Shown one piece after another: positions 1 through 12,645 of a stretch of DNA of 64,000 bases. A program made the position numbers and the translations under genes. Source of the stretch: a gamma proteobacterium endosymbiont of Lamellibrachia anaximandri (GTDB taxonomy: Bacteria; Pseudomonadota; Gammaproteobacteria; Chromatiales; Chromatiaceae); the NCBI GenBank assembly GCA_016756855.1, contig JAESPD010000011.1, positions 20,500-84,499 of the forward strand, in the 5' to 3' direction. The notes below the pieces were generated by a model. It saw only the letters and a list, made by a program, of their open reading frames with translations, did no database searches and had not been told where the DNA came from. Within the stretch, counting starts at the first letter, position 1; every line of letters begins with the position of its first letter.

Positions 1-2
1 CG

Positions 3-2978
3 CTGGCGGAAAAGTATGATGTGCCCGTGGTGGCGACCAATGATGTCCGTTTTCTCTCCCCGGAGGATTTTGAGGCCCATGAAGTACGGGTCTGCATCCA
101 CGATGGACGAACCCTTGATGACCCCCGTCGTCCCAGGCTCTACAACCAACAGCAGTACCTGCGCACTCCAGAGGAGATGCAGACCCTCTTTGCCGATATT
201 CCGGAGGCGCTTGAAAACTCGGTTGAGATCGCCCGGCGCTGTAACATCGAGCTGACCCTGGGCAAGAACTACCTGCCCGATTTCCCCATTCCGGAAGGGA
301 TGACCATCGATGAGTACTTTGCCGCAGAGTCTCAAAAGGGGCTGGAGTGGCGGCTTGAACAGATCTTCGATACGGCGGCTGCGGAGTTCAGCAGTCAGCG
401 CAAGGTTTATGATGAACGGTTGCAGATCGAGCTGGGTGTCATCAACAATATGGGGTTTCCGGGCTACTTTCTGATCGTGGCCGACTTTATCCAGTGGGCC
501 AAGGATCATGACATCCCGGTGGGACCGGGACGAGGCTCCGGTGCGGGTTCCCTGGCCGCTTATGCACTGAAAATCACTGATCTTGATCCTATCGAGCACG
601 AATTGCTGTTTGAGCGATTCCTTAATCCTGAACGTGTCTCCATGCCCGACTTCGATGTCGACTTCTGCATGGACAAACGTGACCGGGTGATCGACTACGT
701 GGCGCGCACCTACGGCCGCGATTCGGTCTCCCAGATAATTACCTACGGCTCCATGGCGGCGAAGGCGGTGGTGCGGGATGTGGGGCGGGTGCTGGGTCAT
801 CCTTACGGTTTCACCGACCGGGTGGCGAAGATGGTGCCCTTCGAGATCGGCATGACGCTGAAAAAGGCGCTGCAGGAGAGCGAGGATCTAAAACAGGCTT
901 ACGAGACCGACGAGGAGGTCACAGAGCTCATCAAGATGGCGAGAAAGCTGGAGGGGTGTGCGCGCAACGCCGGCAAGCATGCCGGTGGCGTGGTGATCTC
1001 CCCCGGTCTGCTCACCGACTTCACTCCGCTCTACTGTGAAGCCAGTGGCGAGGGGCTGGTGACCCAGTTCGATAAGGATGATGTGGAGAAGGTCGGTCTG
1101 GTGAAGTTCGACTTTCTCGGCCTGCGCACCCTTACCATCGTCGACTGGGCGTTGAAAACGGTGAACGCCGGTCGTGTTGCAACCGGTGAGGAGCCCATCG
1201 AAATCAGCGCCATCGATATGGCGGACGAGGCGGCTTTCAAACTGCTGTTGAGTGCCGAGACCACGGCCATATTCCAGCTTGAATCCCGGGGTATGAAGGA
1301 GCTGGTCAAAAAGCTCAAGCCCGACTGCTTCGATGACATCACCGCCCTGGTCGCCCTGTTTCGTCCCGGTCCGCTACAGTCCGGCATGGTGGATAACTTC
1401 ATCGCCCGCAAGCATGGCAAGGAGAAGATCTCCTACCCCGATGTCAACTACCAGCATGCGTCGCTGAAACCGATTCTCGATGCCACCTACGGCGTTATTC
1501 TCTACCAGGAGCAGGTCATGCAGATTGCTCAGGTGTTGGCGGGTTATTCCCTCGGTGGTGCTGACATGCTGCGCCGGGCGATGGGTAAGAAAAAGCCGGA
1601 GGAGATGGCCAAGCAGCGGGCGGTGTTCAAGGAGGGGGCCGAGAAGAACGGTGTTGATCCCGGTCTGGCGATGAAGATCTTCGACCTGGTGGAGAAGTTC
1701 GCCGGTTATGGCTTCAACAAATCCCACTCTGCCGCCTACGCGTTGGTCTCGTACCAGACCATGTGGCTCAAGGCGCACTACCCGGCGGCTTTCATGGCGG
1801 CGGTCTGCTCCGCTGACATGGATAATACTGACAAGGTAGTGCCTCTGATCGAGGAGTGCCGTCGCATGAAGCTCAAGGTGGAGCCGCCGCAGGTCAATAT
1901 CTCCGAATACAAGTTCACTATCGATGGTGAAAACAAGGTGGTCTATGGCTTGGGCGCGATCAAGGGCGTGGGTGAATCGGCCATCGAATGCATCGTCCAG
2001 GAGCGCAGGAATAACGGCGTTTTCAAGGATATTTTCGAATACTGCCGTCGTATCGATTTGAAACGGGTCAACCGGCGGGTGTTGGAGTCCCTGGTCCGGG
2101 CGGGTGCGCTGGACGGGATGGGCGCCAACCGGGCGACGTTGATGATGCAACTGCCCCTGGCACTGAAGATGGCGGAGCAGCACCATGCGGATCAGGCGCG
2201 GGGACAGAACGACCTCTTCGGCATGGGCGATCCCCAGCCCGCCGCGGCAGATGAGCCTCAGGTGGTGCCTGACGATGTGGAGGAGTGGGAGGACGAACAG
2301 CGTCTCCAGGGCGAGAAGGAGACCCTGGGGCTCTATCTCACCGGCCATCCCATCGACCGTTATGAGGCCGAGCTGCGGCAGATTGCGGGGACCAGCATCG
2401 CCGATCTCTCGCTGGACAGTGGGTCGGGAAATGGTGGCGGTGGGCGACGTCGTGGTGTGCCTGTCCTAGTGGCGGGACTGGTGGTGCAGACCAGCCACCG
2501 GCAGACCCAGCGGGGATATATGGGGACACTGCTGCTGGATGACCGCAGTGGTCGCATCGAAGCCACGCTGTTCAATGAAACCTACGAGTCCTATCGTGAT
2601 CTGTTGGCCACAGACCGTATCCTGGTGGTTTCCGGCAGCCTGAACTATGACGAATACCGGGGAGGGCTGAGCATTCGGGTGGATAATGTGCTGGCGTTTG
2701 AGCAGGCGCGAGCGCTCTATGCGGGCCACCTGGGTCTGAATGTCCAGCTCAACGGCAGTGATGCCGGCAGTTTCTGCCATGAACTGCGGCAGTTGCTGTC
2801 ACCCTTCACCGGCGGAACCACCGGGATTAAATTGCACTACCGCTCATCCAGGGCCGAAGGCGATATTTTTCTGGGGCAGGAGTGGCGGGTCAATCCGGTC
2901 GATGAGCTGCTGCGGCGCCTGGAACGGTTCCTGGGGAAGGGGAGTGTCAGCGTGGTCTATAATAAGCGGTCGCGCTGA
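3..2978 (+). CDS. dnaE: DNA polymerase III subunit alpha, 5'-truncated by window edge
   Basis: Catalytic alpha subunit of the replicative DNA polymerase III holoenzyme. The frame is open from base 3 and the protein begins inside the PHP domain ([14 protein letters not shown]), so roughly 170 N-terminal residues lie outside the window; 991 residues are visible. The polymerase signature PDFDVDF near 644-664 carries two of the catalytic aspartates, and [11 protein letters not shown] probably carries the third. The helix-hairpin-helix region ([13 protein letters not shown]) and a C-terminal OB-fold region follow. The neighbour accA is the usual partner in gammaproteobacteria. No frameshift is seen. 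The stop is TGA at 2976-2978. Confidence 0.97.
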   Translation: MAEKYDVPVVATNDVRFLSPEDFEAHEVRVCIHDGRTLDDPRRPRLYNQQQYLRTPEEMQTLFADIPEALENSVEIARRCNIELTLGKNYLPDFPIPEGMTIDEYFAAESQKGLEWRLEQIFDTAAAEFSSQRKVYDERLQIELGVINNMGFPGYFLIVADFIQWAKDHDIPVGPGRGSGAGSLAAYALKITDLDPIEHELLFERFLNPERVSMPDFDVDFCMDKRDRVIDYVARTYGRDSVSQIITYGSMAAKAVVRDVGRVLGHPYGFTDRVAKMVPFEIGMTLKKALQESEDLKQAYETDEEVTELIKMARKLEGCARNAGKHAGGVVISPGLLTDFTPLYCEASGEGLVTQFDKDDVEKVGLVKFDFLGLRTLTIVDWALKTVNAGRVATGEEPIEISAIDMADEAAFKLLLSAETTAIFQLESRGMKELVKKLKPDCFDDITALVALFRPGPLQSGMVDNFIARKHGKEKISYPDVNYQHASLKPILDATYGVILYQEQVMQIAQVLAGYSLGGADMLRRAMGKKKPEEMAKQRAVFKEGAEKNGVDPGLAMKIFDLVEKFAGYGFNKSHSAAYALVSYQTMWLKAHYPAAFMAAVCSADMDNTDKVVPLIEECRRMKLKVEPPQVNISEYKFTIDGENKVVYGLGAIKGVGESAIECIVQERRNNGVFKDIFEYCRRIDLKRVNRRVLESLVRAGALDGMGANRATLMMQLPLALKMAEQHHADQARGQNDLFGMGDPQPAAADEPQVVPDDVEEWEDEQRLQGEKETLGLYLTGHPIDRYEAELRQIAGTSIADLSLDSGSGNGGGGRRRGVPVLVAGLVVQTSHRQTQRGYMGTLLLDDRSGRIEATLFNETYESYRDLLATDRILVVSGSLNYDEYRGGLSIRVDNVLAFEQARALYAGHLGLNVQLNGSDAGSFCHELRQLLSPFTGGTTGIKLHYRSSRAEGDIFLGQEWRVNPVDELLRRLERFLGKGSVSVVYNKRSR

Positions 2979-2991
2979 ATGACTCGATTAT

Positions 2992-3064
2992 TGTCATCTC
3001 GACCATAGGGAGAGATCTCAGGCAACGGAGTACTGACTCGCTGTTGGTGGTATGAGATTTCTCT
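2992..3064. repeat. Degenerate inverted intergenic repeat between dnaE and accA
   Basis: The segment 2992-3020 (TGTCATCTCGACC, then AGGGAGAGATCTCA) resembles a common dispersed intergenic sequence. It is partly mirrored by TGAGATTTCTCT at 3053-3064, so the two could pair across about 30 bases. It may be a decayed palindromic element or end dnaE transcription. Only one copy is in the window, so the repeat status rests on general familiarity. Confidence 0.35.
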
Positions 3065-3142
3065 ATTCATTCAGAGCTTTCCTAGGGGCTGGACCTCTAG
3101 TTGAGACTGTCCTAAAAAAAACATTTCCGGTATAGTCCGCGC

Positions 3143-4102
3143 ATGGATCTGAACTTTCTCGAATTTGAGCAGCCGATCGCCGAACTTGAGGCGAAAATCG
3201 AAGAGCTTCGCCTAGTGGGCGACGACAATGAGATCAATATTCAGGACGAGATTACCCGTCTTGAAAGCAAGAGCCGTACGCTTACGGAATCGATATTTTC
3301 CGGTCTTAAACCCTGGCAGATATCCCAGCTCGCCAGGCATCCCCAACGCCCCTATCTGCTGGATTACGTTGGCCGGATATTCGACGAGTTCCATGAACTC
3401 CACGGCGACCGCACCTTTGCCGATGACCATGCCATTGTTGGCGGTCTCGCGCGTATCGATGGTCAGCCGGTGATGGTGATCGGTCAGCAGAAAGGCCGTG
3501 ATACCAAGGATAAGCTGCATCGGAATTTCGGTATGCCCCGTCCCGAAGGCTATCGCAAGGCACTGCGGCTGATGGAGATGGCGGAGCGGTTCCAACTGCC
3601 GATCCTCACCTTTATCGATACACCCGGCGCCTATCCCGGCGTGGGTGCAGAAGAGCGCGGGCAGAGCGAGGCGATTGCCAGAAACCTGAAGGTGATGTCC
3701 GGTCTGCGTACCCCGATCATCTGCACCGTGATCGGTGAAGGTGGATCCGGCGGCGCGTTGGCCATCGGTGTTGGAGATCGGGTGATGATGCTGGAATACA
3801 GCACCTATTCTGTGATCTCGCCGGAGGGGTGTGCTTCCATTCTGTGGAAGAGTGCGGAAAAGGCCCCCCTTGCCGCAGAGGCAATGGGTATCACCTCGGA
3901 TCGACTGAAAGAGTTGAATTTGATCGATGAGATCATTCCAGAACCTCTGGGCAGCGCCCACAGGGACTTGGAGACGATGTCAAAGAGTCTAAAACACTCC
4001 CTGCTGGAGGGGCTGGAGAATCTCCGCAGCATGGCCATCGACAAACTGCTGGACACCCGCTATCAGCGGCTGATGCAGTACGGCCAGTACAGCGGAGAGT
4101 AG
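3143..4102 (+). CDS. accA: Acetyl-CoA carboxylase carboxyltransferase subunit alpha
   Basis: Alpha subunit of the carboxyltransferase that, with AccD, moves a carboxyl group from carboxybiotin on AccB to acetyl-CoA. This gives malonyl-CoA, the first committed step of fatty acid synthesis, in the cytoplasm. At 319 residues it equals the E. coli length, and the N-terminus ([19 protein letters not shown]) aligns with the family, which fixes the start. The crotonase-like core includes [18 protein letters not shown] and [15 protein letters not shown], the regions that shape the acyl-CoA site. No Shine-Dalgarno sequence precedes the ATG. A TATAGT hexamer lies only 6 bp upstream (3131-3136), so a leaderless mRNA is possible. 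tilS follows 22 bp downstream, probably in the same transcript. Confidence 0.98.
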   Translation: MDLNFLEFEQPIAELEAKIEELRLVGDDNEINIQDEITRLESKSRTLTESIFSGLKPWQISQLARHPQRPYLLDYVGRIFDEFHELHGDRTFADDHAIVGGLARIDGQPVMVIGQQKGRDTKDKLHRNFGMPRPEGYRKALRLMEMAERFQLPILTFIDTPGAYPGVGAEERGQSEAIARNLKVMSGLRTPIICTVIGEGGSGGALAIGVGDRVMMLEYSTYSVISPEGCASILWKSAEKAPLAAEAMGITSDRLKELNLIDEIIPEPLGSAHRDLETMSKSLKHSLLEGLENLRSMAIDKLLDTRYQRLMQYGQYSGE

Positions 4103-4124
4103 TTCCTCTTTTCCGCCTTCCTGT

Positions 4125-5480
4125 ATGGAATTTTCACCGGCCCGCCTGCTTGAAGGGATGCCGCAACTGCCCCGTTCCGGTGACTGTCATGTCGCCTTTA
4201 GCGGCGGACTCGATTCGACAGTTTTACTGCACGCGCTTGTTTCTATCCGCGACCGGCTTCCCGGTAAACTCAAAGCCATCCATATTCACCACGGACTCCA
4301 GTCTGAAGCGGATGCCTGGGGCGATCACTGTCGAGATCTCGCAGGCGCCCTTGAAGTTCCCTATCAGCAGATCAATCTGGCGCTGAATCCATCCCCTGGA
4401 GAGAGTGTCGAGGCGCTGGCGCGTGAGGCGCGCTACCGGGTTTTGGCTGATCTGTTGCAGCCTGATGACTGGCTGCTTACCGCCCAACACCAGGATGACC
4501 AGGCAGAGACCCTGCTGCTGCAACTGTTGCGCGGCAGCGGACCCGCCGGCCTGGCGGCGATGGCGAAAACGTCCCGGCTTGGAAAGGGGTGGCTGCAACG
4601 TCCCCTGCTCGGTTTTACCCGGCAGGCACTCGAAGTCTATGCGCAGGGAGAAGATTTGACTTGGGTGGAGGATCCCAGTAACCGCGACCTTGATTTTTCC
4701 CGGAACTATCTGCGGCATGAAATCATGCCGCGTGTTCAGGCGCACTGGCCCGCTGCCAGTGCGACGCTTGCCCGCAGTGCGGGACTCTGTGCCGATGCCC
4801 AGGTGCTGATCGATGAGTTGGCGGCGGAAGATATGCAGCGGTGCCGAGGTTCCGACTCTGGAAGGCTGTCGGTGAAGCTACTCAGCCGGCTCTCTGAGCC
4901 GAGACTCCGCAGTCTGCTGCGGCATTGGGTTCGGGAGCAGGGTGCCGCAGCACCCGGTTATCGGCACCTGCAGCGCATGTTGGATGAGTGCGTACTGGGG
5001 CGTGCGGACGCCAACCCGCTGGTGGGCTGGGGGGGGGTGGAGGTGCGCCGTTATCGGGATGACCTTTTTCTTGGTCCCCGGCTGCCCCCCCATGATGCTG
5101 GCTTATGCCTGAGTTGGAATGGTGAAACGGCGCTGACACTGCCATCCGGCCTGGGAAGGCTGGAGCTCTCTCTCTCCGAACATGGGGTAGATGCGGAGCA
5201 GTGGCATAACGGTCGTATAGAGGTGAGATTCCGCCGGGGCGGTGAGCGCTGTCGTCCGGTGGGTGACAATCATCACCGTTCCCTGAAGCAGTTGTTTCAG
5301 ACCTGGGGTGTACCGCCCTGGTTGCGGGATCGTATCCCTTTGATCTTCCTGGGTGGGGAGTTGGCGATTATCCCCGGGTTTGCAGTTTGCCAGCCTTTTG
5401 TGGCGGCAGAGGGGGCTGCTGCGGTGCAACTGGATTGGAAAGGGATGGTTATTCCACTTAGTAGGCCCGATCAAGCATAG
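4125..5480 (+). CDS. tilS: tRNA(Ile)-lysidine synthetase
   Basis: ATP-dependent enzyme that attaches lysine to C34 of the CAU anticodon of tRNA-Ile2, making it read AUA and accept isoleucine. The N-type ATP pyrophosphatase P-loop SGGLDS is at residues 26-31 and the family motif HIHHGLQSEADAW follows. The middle TilS domain and the C-terminal RRGGERCRPVG region (contacting the acceptor stem) are present. Length 451 is typical (E. coli 432). The last codons and the TAG stop (5478-5480) lie inside a palindromic repeat (5465-5490), so the terminal residues PDQA come from the repeat. The start ATG has only a weak ribosome site. Confidence 0.95.
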   Translation: MEFSPARLLEGMPQLPRSGDCHVAFSGGLDSTVLLHALVSIRDRLPGKLKAIHIHHGLQSEADAWGDHCRDLAGALEVPYQQINLALNPSPGESVEALAREARYRVLADLLQPDDWLLTAQHQDDQAETLLLQLLRGSGPAGLAAMAKTSRLGKGWLQRPLLGFTRQALEVYAQGEDLTWVEDPSNRDLDFSRNYLRHEIMPRVQAHWPAASATLARSAGLCADAQVLIDELAAEDMQRCRGSDSGRLSVKLLSRLSEPRLRSLLRHWVREQGAAAPGYRHLQRMLDECVLGRADANPLVGWGGVEVRRYRDDLFLGPRLPPHDAGLCLSWNGETALTLPSGLGRLELSLSEHGVDAEQWHNGRIEVRFRRGGERCRPVGDNHHRSLKQLFQTWGVPPWLRDRIPLIFLGGELAIIPGFAVCQPFVAAEGAAAVQLDWKGMVIPLSRPDQA

Positions 5481-5490
5481 CGGATCGGGC
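5465..5490 (+). repeat. REP-like palindrome, copy 1 (overlaps the tilS stop)
   Basis: Imperfect 26-nt palindrome with GCCCGATC and GATCGGGC arms around the core CAAGCATAGCGGA. It belongs to a family with four other copies in the window (5521-5544, 12128-12153, 12183-12206, 53272-53297). The tilS stop codon lies in its loop. With the inverted copy 31 bp downstream it makes a REP-style pair and probably the transcription or mRNA end between the converging tilS and DUF692 genes. Confidence 0.75.
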
Positions 5491-5520
5491 ATTCCTGGGC
5501 TCGCGTGACCCATTGGGCTG

Positions 5521-5544
5521 CCGGTTCCGCTACGCTTGAACCTG
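5521..5544 (-). repeat. REP-like palindrome, copy 2 (inverted)
   Basis: On the minus strand this reads CAGGTTC, then AAGCGTAGCGGAACCGG, the same core as copy 1 in the opposite orientation. The arms changed together (GGTTC with GAACC instead of GATC with GATC), which keeps the stem paired. Such compensatory change suggests that the hairpin is selected or is needed for spread. Confidence 0.7.
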
Positions 5545-5575
5545 CCTGAGCTTAAGGATTTTGGATGAAGTTCCG

Positions 5576-6412
5576 CTAGCTTCTTCGGGCAATAGTCCTG
5601 GCCTGTTCCAACTCTTTAACCATCTCCTCCAGCGGAGGAATATCATCATTGCGTTCGATCATGGTGGCGACCCTGCCGGTATATTTCAGCGTGTCGCGGT
5701 AGAGTTGCCAGATCGGATCTGACTTTACCGCTTCTGCGGGATCCCCCTGGCGTTCCACATCGCTGGCCGGTGGGGCGAGATGAATCTGCCGGATGCGTTG
5801 GGCCGGCAGGTTGCGCACAAATGCCATGGGTTCCAGCCCCAGCCTGTTGCAGTTCGACAGGACATTGTTCAGATCCAGCAGGATCAGTGAGTCGGAGGCT
5901 TCGGCAACTGCCGTCATGAAATCCCACTCCGGCATCTGATCACCACTCTCCTGATGATAGGCCGAGATATTCTCCAGCATGAGGCGTCTGCCCAGTCTCT
6001 CCTGAACCTCACGTATACGGGGACTCAGGTGATCGATCATCTCAATCGTTCTGGGCAGGGGACGCAGGTCATAGCTGTGGGACTGGCCCGGCAGGGTCCA
6101 GCAGAGGTGGTCTGAAATTGCGATGGGTTCCACGCGCTGCATTAGGGTTTTGAGCTGACTGATATAAGCCTCATCCAGTGGATCCGGCCCCCCAATTGAG
6201 AGTCCCGCGCCGTGCATGAGCAGGGGATATTCAGCGCCGATCTGTAGCAGCTGATCCATCGTTTCTTCATCGGCATCCAGATAGCTGTCGGAGAGAATCT
6301 CGAACCAGTCTACGGCCGGGTGCTGCGCTATGACCGGTCTGACCAGTTCGCGTCGCAGGCCGAGGCCAAAGCCGGGATCGGTTCTGTTATTGGCAGGATC
6401 GTCGATAGTCAT
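5576..6412 (-). CDS. DUF692 / MNIO-family protein (BufB/MbnB-like), divergent
   Basis: TIM-barrel protein of 278 residues in the DUF692 (UPF0276) family. Studied members are multinuclear iron oxidases that modify cysteines in ribosomal peptides, for example MbnB with its partner MbnC. Recognisable motifs in order are LMHGAGLSIGG, ISDHLCW, LENISAYHQ, LLDLNNVLSN, QIHLAPP and IERNDDIPPLEEM. Several positions that are usually conserved differ: the NH after the NN motif is NR, AGH is APP, and the DTH-like motif is not visible. Metal binding may therefore be altered. No precursor peptide gene or DUF2063-type partner is adjacent. On the minus strand a TATAAT hexamer at 6445-6450 is a possible -10. 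It is divergent from trxC. Confidence 0.8.
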   Translation of the reverse strand: MTIDDPANNRTDPGFGLGLRRELVRPVIAQHPAVDWFEILSDSYLDADEETMDQLLQIGAEYPLLMHGAGLSIGGPDPLDEAYISQLKTLMQRVEPIAISDHLCWTLPGQSHSYDLRPLPRTIEMIDHLSPRIREVQERLGRRLMLENISAYHQESGDQMPEWDFMTAVAEASDSLILLDLNNVLSNCNRLGLEPMAFVRNLPAQRIRQIHLAPPASDVERQGDPAEAVKSDPIWQLYRDTLKYTGRVATMIERNDDIPPLEEMVKELEQARTIARRS

Positions 6413-6542
6413 GATTGGAGCATCTAGTTGATATCAGCACTATTATTATACCGGTTTGTGCTTGATTGGTACCGCCTTGAAATCGAGGGATGAATCCCCA
6501 TTTATAGACGGGATCTGAGAATCTTTTTCGGGGATTGAGTTC

Positions 6543-6986
6543 ATGTCGGAAGCAATGCATATCGTCTGCCCCCATTGTGGCGGCATCAATCGGGTTCCAT
6601 CTGTACGGCTGAAAGATGGCGCCAACTGCGGCAGGTGCCATAACCCTCTGTTTACCGGGCAGCCGATCGCTCTGGACGGGGCGCAATTCCCACGCCACAG
6701 TCAGAAGAGCGATCTCCCGCTGCTGGTTGATTTCTGGGCCTCCTGGTGCGGTCCCTGCAAAATGATGGCACCGGCTTTCGAGCAGGCTGCGGCGCAACTC
6801 GAACCGCAGGTGAGGCTGGCAAAGGTAAATACGGAGGAGCAGCAGCAGTTGGCAGCGCAGTTCGGTATCCGCAGTATTCCTACATTGATGCTGCTTCATC
6901 GGGGCAGGGAGGTTGCCCGGCAGCCTGGAGCCATGGACGCCGGAGGCATCGTAAACTGGACCCGGCAACATCTGTCGGGTCTCTAA
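6543..6986 (+). CDS. trxC: Thioredoxin 2 with N-terminal zinc ribbon
   Basis: Cytoplasmic thiol-disulfide reductant of 147 residues. Two CxxC pairs (C9/C12 and C29/C32) form the zinc ribbon that separates TrxC from TrxA. The active site WCGPC is at residues 67-71, and the cis-proline motif SIPT follows in the thioredoxin fold. In E. coli TrxC is induced by oxidative stress under OxyR; no OxyR site could be recognised here. It is divergent from the DUF692 gene across 130 bp. The start ATG lies just after GGGGATTGAG, a loose ribosome site. Confidence 0.95.
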   Translation: MSEAMHIVCPHCGGINRVPSVRLKDGANCGRCHNPLFTGQPIALDGAQFPRHSQKSDLPLLVDFWASWCGPCKMMAPAFEQAAAQLEPQVRLAKVNTEEQQQLAAQFGIRSIPTLMLLHRGREVARQPGAMDAGGIVNWTRQHLSGL

Positions 6987-7052
6987 GGGCAGTCTGCTCT
7001 CTATGTCAGGTTGTGGTTGGGCGTTTGTGCAAACAGATTCAATATTTTCAAT

Positions 7053-7101
7053 TTGACGGTGCTTATCCACGTAGACAGAATTGCTCTCTTTCAAGTAGAA
7101 T
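7053..7101 (+). promoter_or_regulatory. Tandem sigma-70 promoters of carAB (candidates)
   Basis: Two overlapping candidates are visible. The first has TTGACG at 7053-7058 and CAGAAT at 7076-7081 with a 17-bp spacer. The second has TAGACA at 7072-7077 and TAGAAT at 7096-7101 with an 18-bp spacer. E. coli carAB is also read from two tandem promoters, controlled by pyrimidines and arginine. No ARG box was identified here. Confidence 0.5.
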
Positions 7102-7158
7102 CGCCTTGGTTTGACGTGGGCACTTTTCAGCCACTCATCCCAAACGATTCAATTGGAA

Positions 7159-7184
7159 CGGGGTAAGCCGCAGGGCTTATCCCG
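7159..7184 (+). promoter_or_regulatory. Leader hairpin before carA
   Basis: An 11-bp stem (CGGGGTAAGCC pairing with GGCTTATCCCG, one G-T wobble) closes a GCAG loop 27 bp upstream of the carA start. The bases after it (TTTCGTGCG) lack a clean T-run, so it is a weak terminator at best. It could take part in attenuation, protect the mRNA 5' end or bind a regulator. Confidence 0.55.
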
Positions 7185-7211
7185 TTTCGTGCGCTCGCAG
7201 TGGAGAATTTT

Positions 7212-8354
7212 TTGAACAAACCAGCAGTTCTGGTCCTGGAAGACGGCACCACTTTTCGGGGCGAAGCCATTGGTGCAGATGGGCAGTCTGTCGGTGAAGT
7301 GGTCTTCAATACGGCCATGACCGGCTATCAGGAAATTCTTACCGATCCTTCCTATAGCCGTCAGATCGTGACCCTGACCTATCCCCATATCGGAAATACC
7401 GGCGCCAATGAGGACGATGAGGAGTCGGGACATATCCATGCCGCTGGTCTGGTGATTCGCGACCTTCCCCTTTTGACCAGCAACTGGCGGAGCCAGGAGA
7501 CACTGGACGCCTACCTGCGTCGCAACAATATCGTTGCCATTGCAGGAATCGACACTCGCAAGCTGACCCGGATCCTGCGGGAGAAGGGGGCGCAAAGCGG
7601 CTGCATCCTGGCGGCTGACGATATCGACGAGCAGGTCGCACTGGAGGCGGCGAAGGCTTTCCCCGGCCTCAAGGGTATGGATCTGGCGAAAGAGGTCACT
7701 ACCGACACCCCCTACGAGTGGGCTCAGGGCAGCTGGTCACTCGAGGACGGGATGCCCGAGGCCCAACACCCTATCGAAGAGAAGTTACCCCTGCACGTGG
7801 TGGCCTACGACTACGGGGTCAAACGCAACATTCTGCGCATGCTGGTGGATCGGGGTTGCCGCCTGACGGTGGTGCCGGCCCAGATGCCCGCGAAGGATGT
7901 GCTTGCACTGAATCCAGACGGGGTATTCCTCTCCAATGGTCCCGGCGATCCTGAACCCTGCGACTACGCTATCGAAGCGATCCAGGAGATTGTCGATACA
8001 GGTATGCCGGTGTTCGGCATCTGTCTGGGGCATCAGTTGTTGTCCCTTGCCAGCGGCGCCAGGACGGTCAAGATGAAATTCGGCCACCATGGTGCGAATC
8101 ATCCGGTGCAGGACCTGGGCGAAAAGACGGTCATGATCAGCAGCCAGAACCACGGCTTTGCAGTGGATGAGGTGAGCCTGCCTGAAACACTGACGGCAAC
8201 TCATCGTTCGCTCTTCGATGGCTCGCTGCAGGGAATCCACCGTACCGATAAACCAGCCTTTGGCTTTCAGGGACATCCTGAAGCCAGCCCCGGTCCCCAC
8301 GACGTGGCGCCGGTGTTCGATCATTTCATCGAGTTGATGAAGACGGAAAATTGA
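7212..8354 (+). CDS. carA: Carbamoyl-phosphate synthase small (glutaminase) subunit
   Basis: Hydrolyses glutamine and channels ammonia to CarB, which makes carbamoyl phosphate for arginine and pyrimidine synthesis. The class I amidotransferase triad is visible: the nucleophile Cys271 in GICLGHQ and the His/Glu pair in GHPEASPG. I chose the TTG at 7212 as start because GGAG at 7202-7205 is well spaced for it, the N-terminus then matches the family, and E. coli carA also starts with TTG. A GTG at 7200 would add four residues but overlaps the ribosome site. The 380-residue length is normal. carB follows 44 bp downstream. Confidence 0.96.
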   Translation: MNKPAVLVLEDGTTFRGEAIGADGQSVGEVVFNTAMTGYQEILTDPSYSRQIVTLTYPHIGNTGANEDDEESGHIHAAGLVIRDLPLLTSNWRSQETLDAYLRRNNIVAIAGIDTRKLTRILREKGAQSGCILAADDIDEQVALEAAKAFPGLKGMDLAKEVTTDTPYEWAQGSWSLEDGMPEAQHPIEEKLPLHVVAYDYGVKRNILRMLVDRGCRLTVVPAQMPAKDVLALNPDGVFLSNGPGDPEPCDYAIEAIQEIVDTGMPVFGICLGHQLLSLASGARTVKMKFGHHGANHPVQDLGEKTVMISSQNHGFAVDEVSLPETLTATHRSLFDGSLQGIHRTDKPAFGFQGHPEASPGPHDVAPVFDHFIELMKTEN

Positions 8355-8398
8355 ATTAGCCGCAGGAATCGCGGCTGATTATCCAACGGTTCGAGTAA

Positions 8399-11611
<3,213 letters not shown>

Positions 11612-11636
11612 TTGCAATGAGGCGAGGAGACAGAAT

Positions 11637-12113
11637 ATGAGCAAGGTACCTCTGACCGCCAGAGGCGCAAAGCGTCTGCAGGAAGAGCTCGTTGAGCTTA
11701 AGCGGGTTGCCCGCCCCAAGGTGATCAAGGCGATTGCCGAAGCCCGCGAGCATGGCGATCTGAAAGAAAATGCGGAGTATCATGCGGCGCGTGAACAGCA
11801 GGGTTTTATTGAGGGTCGTATCAAGGATCTGGAGGGTAAGCTCTCTCACGCCCAGATCATAGATGTCACCACCCTCAATGCTGGAGGCAAGGTGGTGTTT
11901 GGCGCCACCGTGGATGTGCTGGAACTCGACAATGATGCCGAGTTGACCTACCAGATCGTCGGCGAAGATGAGGCGGATATCAAAAACGGTCTGATATCGG
12001 TCAGTTCACCCATTGCACGGGCGTTGATCGGCAAGTCCGAGGGCGATGATGTCTTTCTCGAGACGCCGGGTGGAGCGCGGGAGTTTGAGATACTGGGCGT
12101 CCGTTACATCTAA
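11637..12113 (+). CDS. greA: Transcription elongation factor GreA
   Basis: Binds the RNA polymerase secondary channel and stimulates cleavage of backtracked RNA, rescuing stalled complexes. The product has 158 residues, the family norm. An N-terminal coiled coil ([22 protein letters not shown], in two parts) carries the [11 protein letters not shown] tip motif with the acidic residues needed for cleavage. The C-terminal FKBP-like domain contains [16 protein letters not shown] set the start at the ATG at 11637 because GAGGAG lies at the right distance and [18 protein letters not shown] fits the family. A longer open frame from 11577 overlaps the carB end and is rejected. The carA-carB-greA order is common in this class. 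Confidence 0.97.
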   Translation: MSKVPLTARGAKRLQEELVELKRVARPKVIKAIAEAREHGDLKENAEYHAAREQQGFIEGRIKDLEGKLSHAQIIDVTTLNAGGKVVFGATVDVLELDNDAELTYQIVGEDEADIKNGLISVSSPIARALIGKSEGDDVFLETPGGAREFEILGVRYI

Positions 12114-12127
12114 CGCTCATTTTATGG

Positions 12128-12153
12128 GCCGGTTCAAGCGCAGCGGAACCGGC
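12128..12153 (+). repeat. REP-like palindrome, copy 3
   Basis: Palindrome with GCCGGTTC and GAACCGGC arms around CAAGCGCAGCGGA. It lies 15 bp after greA and is paired with the inverted copy 4 thirty bases downstream, in the gap between the converging greA and yhbY. No separate T-run terminator is present, so the pair may serve as the end of both transcripts. Confidence 0.75.
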
Positions 12154-12182
12154 AAGTATTGTTTGTAGTGCTGAATCGTCAG

Positions 12183-12206
12183 CCTGATCCGCTACGCTTG
12201 ATCAGG
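12183..12206 (-). repeat. REP-like palindrome, copy 4 (inverted)
   Basis: The minus strand reads CCTGATCAAGCGTAGCGGATCAGG, the family core in inverted orientation with its own matched arms. The head-to-head arrangement with copy 3 repeats that of copies 1 and 2. Confidence 0.72.
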
Positions 12207-12241
12207 CCTGCGAACCCCAACACGGTGTTTCCGGGTGGCGG

Positions 12242-12538
12242 TTAAACCACAATCCGGTTTTTCTTTTTATCCGGATTGGGCCGGTAGAAGATGGCGACGC
12301 GGCCGATAATCTGGACCAGATCGGCATTTTGGCGGGAGGCAATCGCACCGCTGAGCTGTTCACGATCCGCTTTATCGGCGCCTGCAAGTTTTACCTTGAT
12401 CAGTTCATGACTGTCGAGGGCGATGTCGATTTCATCCTGCACACTCTCCCGGAGCCCATGTTGACCTACCATGACCACAGGTTTGAGGTGATGCGCCAAT
12501 TTTTTCAGTTCGCGTTTTTGCTGGGGAGAGAGGGTCAT
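12242..12538 (-). CDS. yhbY: YhbY-family CRM-domain RNA-binding protein
   Basis: Small 98-residue protein consisting of one CRM domain. The domain is recognisable from LSPQQKRELKKLAHHLKPVVMVGQHGL and the ELIKVKLAG strand, with basic residues on the RNA-binding face. The E. coli protein associates with pre-50S ribosomal particles and is thought to act in large-subunit assembly. It is divergent from rlmE, another 50S assembly gene, across about 107 bp, the same arrangement as in E. coli, which supports the call. Both genes may share promoter elements in that gap. Confidence 0.94.
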   Translation of the reverse strand: MTLSPQQKRELKKLAHHLKPVVMVGQHGLRESVQDEIDIALDSHELIKVKLAGADKADREQLSGAIASRQNADLVQIIGRVAIFYRPNPDKKKNRIVV

Positions 12539-12645
12539 AAGTTGGGTGCCGTATAAAGATTGGGGCAGAATTCTACCTTAGATGGCGCCTCTCCTGAAAG
12601 TCGCGTTGTGGGATTTTTTGCCGGAATAATGGTCTGATACTGAAC

